11,918 bases of DNA, taken from Verrucomicrobiota bacterium. Lineage in GTDB: Bacteria; Verrucomicrobiota; Verrucomicrobiia; Limisphaerales; UBA8199. The stretch's first letter is position 1. Each line of letters opens with the position of its first letter. Made by a program: the position numbers and the translations under genes. The notes under the pieces were generated by a model that worked only from the letters and a program-made list of their open reading frames with translations, made no database searches and was not told where the DNA came from. The stretch is taken from positions 1-11,918 of the forward strand of contig JAPLUA010000108.1 in assembly GCA_026397855.1 (NCBI GenBank), given 5' to 3'. This document shows, one piece after another, positions 6,418 through 11,918 of this stretch.

Positions 6418-9400
6418 TCAAGGCTCCAGGCGCTGGGTGCGATAGTATCGCTGTGTGAGGGTCGAAGAGTCGGTGTCCGTGTAATCAATGAAGCCCCCGG
6501 CCGAAGTCGTATTCGTGCTGAGCGAAGACCATGAGCTGAGATTCGTCGAGCCCAGGATGGCATAGGCCGTATTCGGCTGGGCGGTCACGATCAGATGGAA
6601 CAGCCCATTCGACATGACTCCTTGCAACGTCGCCGGCCTGGTATCCACGACCGTGGTGCGGGTCTGCACCGTATTGTTAGCCTGGTTCAGGTCCTCCTCG
6701 TCCGCCGCAGTGACAATCAGGTTGGTGAACGAGCCTGCCGCTGTCGGAGATAATACCACCGTGACTTTCGCGCCGCTTCCGGCGGCCAGATTGCCCAGGC
6801 TGCACACCAACGCTCCCCCGGGGCCGACGGAGATGGTGCCTTGCGAAAGCGTGGCCGACACGAAATTGACGCCCCCAGGCAGCGGGTTGGTCAGGGTCAC
6901 ACCCGTGGCCCAGTCGGGGCCAAGATTTCGGATATTGATGGTGTTGGTCAGGGTGCCACCGACATTCAGCGCGGCCGGAGAACTCGACAGGGTGAGCGCC
7001 AAGTCAACCACCGGGCCCACCGTCACCAGGGTCGTAAGGGTCAAGCTCCAACCGCGGGCGATGACGCCGCCGTCGCCGGGCGAATCATCATACACGTAGA
7101 GCAACCAGGCGCCGTTCGGTTCGGACCAGTTCAGGCCGGAGAGGGAAAACTGGTAGGATTGCGGCGAGGCGGTGCCAGGAAGGGCGACAGGCCCTTCATA
7201 GCTGCTGGGCCTGAAGCTACCGCTGCTGAGCGGGTTGTAGTTGGGCAGGCTGGACGCAGCGGCATCATCGAGGGTCAGGGTGAGGTTAGTGGCCGGATTC
7301 CCGCCGCCCGTGTGCGACATCACCAGCACATTCGATCCGGAAGGGCTCACCAGCAAGACATTGACATCGTGCGGGAAGGTATGGCTCAGCCCATTCAAGG
7401 TCACCGTGGCCTTGCTCAACCGGCCGACCAGGCCCGTCACATTGATCGAGGAGGGATAAGGGGTGGCGACGCCATAGCTGGGTATCGTCATGGCGGCAGT
7501 ATTGGACCATGCGGACGCGACTGGCAGGCTGAAGGTGAAGGCAACTGTGCCGAGGTAATTGGTCACGCCGGGACGCTCATCCTGAAGCTGCAGGGTTGCA
7601 ACCACCGCAGTGCCGGGCGTCGCGGACGCCTTGAAGCCGAAGCTCCGCGCCGCCGAGGGACCGCCCTGGATCAGGGTGCCGTAGTATTGCGGAGCGGTGG
7701 GCAAAGTAACCCCGCCTGATGGCAACAGGGTGGCTTTGAGGTTCGATGTGTCAAGCGTGCCGAGATTGGCCAAGCTCAGCATCAGGGTGACCGTCTCACC
7801 GGGATCCACCGCGCCGTTCACCGGGCCGCTTTCGTAAGTTAACGTCGCGCCAGCTGCAATAATGGTCGGAGATGGGTTGACCACGGTAGTCACGTGGACA
7901 GCACTATGATTGGCGGGGTTCGGATCGTAGGAATCGAACGCCAGGTCAACCCGGTTGGTCATCAGGCCGGCGACCGAATTCGTCAGGATGATGGTGACGG
8001 TTGCAGTGGTATTGGACGCCAGGTCGCCAAGGGCGCAGGTGACGACCCCACCGAAGTTAGTGCAGGAGCCGACGCTCGAACTCACCCCGACCAACCCCGC
8101 GCCCGGCGGCAGAACCTGGGTCAGAACAGCATTGATAGCCTTGTCCGGCCCGATATTCGTGATGAGCACGATATTGGTCAGATAATAGCCGACCACAACC
8201 GGATCCGGCAGCGAAGAGAGCGTCACCGTTGCAGCCGTAATTGGCCTCCTCAACGCGGTGGTGACCGAAGCAATATTGTTAGCGGGGTTAAGGTCGGTTT
8301 CGTTGGCGGCGACATTGGCGGTGTTGGTCAGAATGGCATTCGTCGCGCCGAATGGAATAGTCGCCGCTGTCGGCGTGACCAGCAAGGTGACCAGGATGTT
8401 GGAGCCCGAACTCAAGGATCCGAGGCTGCCAATCACGCTGGATCCGTTCGTATAGAGGGTTCCCTGGGATGGGATGGCGGAAATGAGCCGCACACCGGCG
8501 GGGAGAACGTTGGTAAACGACACCGAGGTCGCCGTATTTGGGCCGGCATTGGTGATGGTAAAGGTATAAGCGAGAGTATTCCCGGCAAGACAGGGATTGG
8601 GCACGGCGACCGCGCTGATTCCCAGGTCGGCAAGCTGGTTGACCGGGGTGATCATGGTCAGTGAGAGGCTCCAGCCCCCAAGAATGGCGCCATCATCGCC
8701 GCTTCCACCGTCGAAGACATACAACGACCATAGGCCGTTAGGATTGATGGAGTTGAAGGATGCGAGGGTGGTCCCATAGGGACCCGGCGGCGCATTCGTC
8801 GGAAACAGCGGGGTGGGGTTGTAGGCAGCAGGGCGCCAGGTGCCGGTGGTAAGCGCGCCGTTCGGCGGCAGGGGCGCCGCTGCGGCGTCATCCAAAGTCA
8901 GGTTCACCCCCGAGGACGCCTGGTCGCCGGCGTAAGACATCAGCAAAGCCGTGACCCCGTTGGGCGCGACCAGCAGCACATTCACGTCGCTGGGATAGGT
9001 GTGGCTCAGGTTGGAAAGCGTGACCGTCACTTTACCCAACACCCCGCTCAGGTTGGAGATTGCTATCGTGGAGGGATAGGGACTGGCAGGCCCAGCCATC
9101 GGGGGATACGGAGGATTCGGCGCGGCGGGATTGGGAATCGTAATCGCACTGGCAGCGGCAAAGGCAGTGGTAGTCGGGAGCGTGAAATTGAAGTTCACGG
9201 GCGGGTAGCTGGTGGCGCCGTCAGCAAGCTGCAGCGTCGCCGTGATCGTCTGGCCGTTGGTGCCGCTGGCGGTAAAGGAGAAGGAACGCCCTACCGGGAA
9301 GCCGCTCGGCGCCAGCACGCCGTATGTTTGGGGGTTATTGGGAGCCAGGGGGCGAACGCCCGCATTGGTCAGCAGCGTCCCGACCAGGTTCCGGGTGCCA

Positions 9401-11388
9401 ATGTTGCCGATATCGCGGAGGCGCAGCAACACGGTAACCGTCTCCCCGGGATCCACGGCGCCGTTCACCGGCCCACTCTCATAGATCAGAGTCGCAGCCG
9501 CGGGGGCGATTGCGATAAATGGCGCCGCTACAACGGTGCTGGTGGTGGCGCTGTTGTTTGCCGGGTTCGGGTCGGATTGGGCGGCGATGACGGTGGCCGT
9601 CGTGCGGAGCGTGCCGTTAGTCGTTGTGCCGACCACGAAAGTCAACGCGGCCTTGGCCGAGTTGGACAACGTGCCCACGGTCCAGACCAGGACGCTGTTG
9701 GACACCGTGACAAATCCTTGCGAAGGAGCGGCGGACAGCACATTCATGCCGGGTGAGAGCAGGTCATTAACAATGATTCCGCTGGCGGTGCTCGGGCCCA
9801 AATTGGTGATAACCACGGCATAGGTCAGGTTGCTCCCCGCAACCACGGGATTTGGGAAATCAGCGACGCCGATTGCCATGTCGGAGGCGGGGCCAATGAC
9901 GGTGTTAACGGTGGCCGTGTTGTTGCCGAGGATGGGATCAAACTGGGCGCCACCGATCGAGGCGGTGGCAGGGAAAGATCCCTCCGCCGTCGGAACAACA
10001 GTCAGGGTTGCGGTGGCGTTCCCCCCGACAGCCAGGCCTGGCACCCGCCAAAAGACAATATTTCCCGCGACGACGAACGACCCGATCGAACCGGTCGCCG
10101 ACTGGAAGGTGGAGTTGACCGGCAAGGCGTTGGTTACCGTGATGTCCGAGGCGGGGCTTGGCCCATTGTTCGCAATGGAGACCGTATAACTGAGCGGGCG
10201 GGCTACCAGGCCCGGATTTGGTGCCGAGACCATCGCCACCGAGAGATCGGCCGTCGGGGGGTTGACCTGGGCGAGCACGGTCGCCGAGTTATTGTCCGGA
10301 ACAAAATCAGGCTGTTCAGAGGTCACCGTGGCGGTGGCAAAGATCGTTCCGGGAGCCATGGGCAGCGCCACGACCGTCATCGTTGCCTTGCCTGCGGGAT
10401 TGATCGGCCCCAGGTTAAACGTGATAAGCCCGCCGGACTGGGCAAAAGAGCCCTGGGAAGACGAAGCCGACACGAAGAGCGCGCTGCTGGGCAGAATAAA
10501 GGTCGTGCTTACGTTGGTAGCACTGCTGGGGCCGTTATTGGTCACCGAAATGGTGTAAATCAGGTTATTCCCGGCAATGATCGGAGTGGGCTGGGCTGTC
10601 ATCCCCAGCGCCATATCGGAGCCCGGGCACTGCCCCCCGCCGTCCACACACAGCGTGGGCGTGATCGCGAGCGACCAACATTGAATGGAGCTCATGTTGT
10701 AGGGGTACATGTCGGTGGCCCGAAGCTGCCAGACGCCATTGACGTTTGTCCCGGACTTGCCGTTGTAAACAGCCAGGGCCTGCGTGGGCCGGAAGGATCC
10801 AAGATACGGTGCCACGCCGAAGCTGATGGGAGTCCTTGCGGCGTCGTCGAAGGTGGTCCGCTGGGAGTCCGGGCTGCAGGTGAGGCCGAAATTCTGGCCG
10901 ATAACCGTGTACTCAGGCGCAAGCATATTGGTGGTGCCATCCGGCGCAATCAATTCCAGCCTCAGAAAGTAATCTTCATACGACTGCACAAACATCGAAA
11001 CGGTGACCTTGTTGACGGCAAAGCTGATATTCGAGACGAGGATGGACGAGGCCGCAAAGCTCGGGAAGGGAACCGGCACCGCGGTATTGTTATCGAACCG
11101 GAACGGGCTTCCGGGCACTCCGCTGGGCTGTGTGAACTGGTAAACAGCGACGTTCTGGTCGGACTTGACCACAACGGAGAATTCAACCGGGGTACCACAA
11201 ACGAAAGAGGGCGTGGTGCTGACCTTGAACGGGATCAGGTTCGTGCCCGCCGCGCCCGCGGGCATATCAATATAAATCGAACTCGGCTGTGCAATTGACA
11301 CCCCGGGAGTGGTGGTGGAAAGACTGGCTCGAACCCAGTAACGGTGGTGTTGCCCAGGTTGGTCAGGACAATGTCGAGATTGTTGCAT
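6418..11388 (-). CDS. Subtilisin-like (S8) giant protease, C-terminal part: P/Homo B and DUF11 repeats (downstream open frame of a frameshifted gene)
   Basis: This 1656-residue open frame is the C-terminal part of the gene whose protease domain lies at 11398-11918. Its first 18 or so residues (M-Q-Q-S-R-H ...) are an out-of-frame reading; true sequence resumes at V-R-A-S-L-S near 11333. Approximate order by position: remainder of an NG-x-x-D-x-x-E beta domain (to 11125); P domain 1 (11100-10640, with several Cys); DUF11 repeats 1-3 (10625-9540); second NG-x-x-D-x-x-E domain (9500-9180) with P domain 2 (9140-8640); DUF11 4-5 (8630-7865); third such domain (7850-7520) with P domain 3 (7500-7020); DUF11 6 (7005-6640); C-terminal module (6615-6421). 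P domains show D-V-N-V-L-L-V ... L-D-D-A-A ... G-W-S-L; DUF11 repeats show L-x-Y-x-x-x-x-x-N-x-G-P and D-x-N-P-A-N-N. The role is probably stalk, substrate binding or surface attachment for a secreted protease. It has no plausible independent start: ATG 11388 gives nonsense first. coaE follows after 6 bases. Confidence 0.85.
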   Translation of the reverse strand: MQQSRHCPDQPGQHHRYWVRASLSTTTPGVSIAQPSSIYIDMPAGAAGTNLIPFKVSTTPSFVCGTPVEFSVVVKSDQNVAVYQFTQPSGVPGSPFRFDNNTAVPVPFPSFAASSILVSNISFAVNKVTVSMFVQSYEDYFLRLELIAPDGTTNMLAPEYTVIGQNFGLTCSPDSQRTTFDDAARTPISFGVAPYLGSFRPTQALAVYNGKSGTNVNGVWQLRATDMYPYNMSSIQCWSLAITPTLCVDGGGQCPGSDMALGMTAQPTPIIAGNNLIYTISVTNNGPSSATNVSTTFILPSSALFVSASSSQGSFAQSGGLITFNLGPINPAGKATMTVVALPMAPGTIFATATVTSEQPDFVPDNNSATVLAQVNPPTADLSVAMVSAPNPGLVARPLSYTVSIANNGPSPASDITVTNALPVNSTFQSATGSIGSFVVAGNIVFWRVPGLAVGGNATATLTVVPTAEGSFPATASIGGAQFDPILGNNTATVNTVIGPASDMAIGVADFPNPVVAGSNLTYAVVITNLGPSTASGIIVNDLLSPGMNVLSAAPSQGFVTVSNSVLVWTVGTLSNSAKAALTFVVGTTTNGTLRTTATVIAAQSDPNPANNSATTSTVVAAPFIAIAPAAATLIYESGPVNGAVDPGETVTVLLRLRDIGNIGTRNLVGTLLTNAGVRPLAPNNPQTYGVLAPSGFPVGRSFSFTASGTNGQTITATLQLADGATSYPPVNFNFTLPTTTAFAAASAITIPNPAAPNPPYPPMAGPASPYPSTIAISNLSGVLGKVTVTLSNLSHTYPSDVNVLLVAPNGVTALLMSYAGDQASSGVNLTLDDAAAAPLPPNGALTTGTWRPAAYNPTPLFPTNAPPGPYGTTLASFNSINPNGLWSLYVFDGGSGDDGAILGGWSLSLTMITPVNQLADLGISAVAVPNPCLAGNTLAYTFTITNAGPNTATSVSFTNVLPAGVRLISAIPSQGTLYTNGSSVIGSLGSLSSGSNILVTLLVTPTAATIPFGATNAILTNTANVAANETDLNPANNIASVTTALRRPITAATVTLSSLPDPVVVGYYLTNIVLITNIGPDKAINAVLTQVLPPGAGLVGVSSSVGSCTNFGGVVTCALGDLASNTTATVTIILTNSVAGLMTNRVDLAFDSYDPNPANHSAVHVTTVVNPSPTIIAAGATLTYESGPVNGAVDPGETVTLMLSLANLGTLDTSNLKATLLPSGGVTLPTAPQYYGTLIQGGPSAARSFGFKASATPGTAVVATLQLQDERPGVTNYLGTVAFTFSLPVASAWSNTAAMTIPSYGVATPYPSSINVTGLVGRLSKATVTLNGLSHTFPHDVNVLLVSPSGSNVLVMSHTGGGNPATNLTLTLDDAAASSLPNYNPLSSGSFRPSSYEGPVALPGTASPQSYQFSLSGLNWSEPNGAWLLYVYDDSPGDGGVIARGWSLTLTTLVTVGPVVDLALTLSSSPAALNVGGTLTNTINIRNLGPDWATGVTLTNPLPGGVNFVSATLSQGTISVGPGGALVCSLGNLAAGSGAKVTVVLSPTAAGSFTNLIVTAADEEDLNQANNTVQTRTTVVDTRPATLQGVMSNGLFHLIVTAQPNTAYAILGSTNLSSWSSLSTNTTSAGGFIDYTDTDSSTLTQRYYRTQRLEP
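6421..6615 (-). other. C-terminal module of the protease, matching the plus-strand giant protein
   Basis: The final 65 or so residues read N-T-A-Y-A-I-L-G-S-T-N-L-x-x-W-x-x-L-x-x-N-T ... G-G-x-x-D-Y-T-D-T ... Q-R-Y-Y-R-T-Q-R. This matches the tail of the convergent 1261-residue protein in spacing of the Tyr, Trp, Gly-Gly, Asp and Tyr-Tyr-Arg positions. A shared export or anchoring function is inferred. Confidence 0.6.
7020..9500 (-). repeat. Long in-frame duplication of [NG-x-x-D-x-x-E domain + P domain + DUF11]
   Basis: Two copies of a composite unit share protein and DNA similarity. Both encode Y-E-S-G-P-V-N-G-A-V-D-P-G-E-T-V. On the plus strand GGGATCCAC begins at 7801 and again at 9448, 1647 bases (549 codons) apart, followed in both by GCGCCGTTCACCGG after one changed base. 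The upstream copy (9500-8640) is followed by two DUF11 repeats and the downstream copy (7850-7020) by one. A third, more divergent copy starts near 11455. Confidence 0.75.
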
Positions 11389-11402
11389 TCATTATAGTCA
11401 AA
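11334..11402 (-). other. Paired compensating frameshifts in the S8 protease gene
   Basis: On the minus strand the expected reading ...GGG ATT GAC TAT AAT GAA TGC is interrupted by one extra T (run of three T at 11402-11400), creating TGA at 11400-11398 and two more stops at 11394 and 11391. About 65 bases on, one G is missing (GGG at 11336-11334 where GGGG is needed), which returns the frame. Between them the shifted frame reads D-Y-N-E-C-N-N-L-D-I-V-L-T-N-L-G-N. This aligns with N-G-A-V-D-P-G-E-T-V ... L ... G-N of the two later homologous domains. Both changes are single-base runs, so a sequence error is the simplest cause, but true mutation is possible. Confidence 0.85.
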
Positions 11403-11918
11403 TCCCGTTGCCGTTGCCGCCACTGAGGTAGTTGGTGTAGAGCACGAGCGGGCTGGACGAGGGCAGGTTATTCAGGAAACGGTTCAGGTTCAGGCGGCCG
11501 CCAGAGATACACAAGCCGCGCACGACCGGATCAACGGTCGAGATCAGGGTCTGTTTAATCTGGCCGACGCTCAGGGTCGGATTGACAGACAGAGCCAGCC
11601 CGCATGCACCCGCGACGTGCGGGGTGGCCATCGAAGTGCCGCTCATGTACTGGTAAAGGCCGCCGGGCTGGCAGCTCAGAATCTCGCTGCCGGGCGCGGC
11701 CAGATGCACCGAGGTCAACCCATAGCAGGAAAAGTCCGAGCGCAAATCGTTCTGGTCGGTGGACATCACCGCCACAATGTTCGGCGAAGTAAAGCTTGCT
11801 GGATAGTGGGGAAAGACGTCGTTGTCGCTCGCACTGTTGCCCGCAGCCGCCACGAAGATAATGTTCGCGGCTCCAGCGGCGTCAATGGAGTCCTTGAGGG
11901 CCTGGCTGTAGCCGTAGC
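11398..11918 (-). CDS. Subtilisin-like serine protease (S8), catalytic-domain part; 5' end outside the window
   Basis: The frame is open from the right edge (first full codon at 11916) to a TGA at 11400-11398, giving 172 residues. It holds the second half of an S8 peptidase domain. The oxyanion-hole Asn is in I-I-F-V-A-A-A-G-N-S (near 11860), and the nucleophile Ser is in S-G-T-S-M-A-T-P-H-V-A-G-A (near 11630), followed by the helix V-N-P-T-L-S-V-G-Q-I-K that ends the fold. The catalytic Asp and His, any prodomain and the signal peptide lie beyond the window, so it is partial. The codon at 11853 is an internal Val, not the start. After the domain comes a linker, L-Y-T-N-Y-L-S-G-G-N-G-N-G, running into a conserved beta domain where the frameshift falls. 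With the frame repaired, the gene continues without a break to 6418 (about 1832 residues visible). Proteases of this kind are secreted; the substrate is unknown. Confidence 0.9.
   Translation of the reverse strand, partial: YGYSQALKDSIDAAGAANIIFVAAAGNSASDNDVFPHYPASFTSPNIVAVMSTDQNDLRSDFSCYGLTSVHLAAPGSEILSCQPGGLYQYMSGTSMATPHVAGACGLALSVNPTLSVGQIKQTLISTVDPVVRGLCISGGRLNLNRFLNNLPSSSPLVLYTNYLSGGNGNGI

Noticed and set aside
6841..7719. Plus-strand open frames opposite the protease stalk, and similar ones at 7894-8664, 9001-9756 and 10681-11298
   Set aside because: They are low-complexity readings opposite conserved P and DUF11 domains, with no motif, signal peptide or ribosome site that I can support.
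7020..9500. Protein-level and DNA repeats as a CRISPR array
   Set aside because: The repeated segments are long, in frame, diverged and spaced by 549 codons, and they encode domains. No short regular repeat-spacer pattern was seen anywhere in the window.
11386..11402. TAATGAATG as a stop-and-restart site, letting the C-terminal half be made separately
   Set aside because: The restart at 11388 would first encode about 18 nonsense residues. The alternative frame across the same bases matches the conserved domain, so a frameshift pair explains the site better.
11334..11402. Programmed ribosomal frameshifting
   Set aside because: Two opposite shifts 65 bases apart would be needed. The first site has only a three-T run, and no slippery heptamer of the usual kind or downstream structure is evident.

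Overview
The window looks like a piece of a GC-rich chromosome or metagenomic contig from the Verrucomicrobiota, probably the Pedosphaera/Limisphaera side. This is inferred from style and was not searched. The evidence is two giant secreted proteins built from Ig-like, putative-Ig (He_PIG-type), DUF11 and P/Homo B domains. Both end in the Y-x-L-x-x-S/A-T-x-L-x-x-W ... YYRv module that I associate with verrucomicrobial exported proteins. The short palindromic element behind coaE, which encodes the tail ARTFLSA, also recalls sequences I have seen in that phylum.

Layout. Positions 4-3789 (+) hold a complete 1261-residue secreted protein: signal peptide, three Ig-like domains, four He_PIG-type repeats, a von Willebrand A domain, a beta-rich region, a degenerate calcium-loop segment and the C-terminal module. 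It converges on a minus-strand block across a 20-bp gap that holds a GC-rich hairpin. In transcription order (right to left) the minus strand carries: a giant subtilisin-like (S8) protease running off the right edge (11918 to 6418), coaE (dephospho-CoA kinase, 6411-5776), a 71-bp element with 9-bp terminal inverted repeats (5803-5733), an Nramp metal transporter (5721-4252) and a universal stress protein (4238-3810). The window is almost entirely coding, and no gene-free stretch reaches 300 bases.

How the genes fit together. The two giants are probably cell-surface or extracellular proteins sharing an export or anchoring tail. coaE starts 6 bp after the protease stop, so it may be co-transcribed and translationally coupled. 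Nramp and the stress protein form a 13-bp-spaced pair with a good ribosome binding site between them, probably one metal/stress unit. No functional link between the surface proteins and the three cytoplasmic or inner-membrane genes can be shown.

Most notable points. (1) The protease gene is broken into two open frames by one extra T and one missing G about 65 bases apart. Correcting both restores one continuous protein, and two homologous internal domains support the corrected reading. (2) Its architecture is a staircase: an 'NG-x-x-D-x-x-E' beta domain plus a P domain occurs three times, followed by three, then two, then one DUF11 repeat. (3) The inverted-repeat element supplies the last codons and the stop of coaE.
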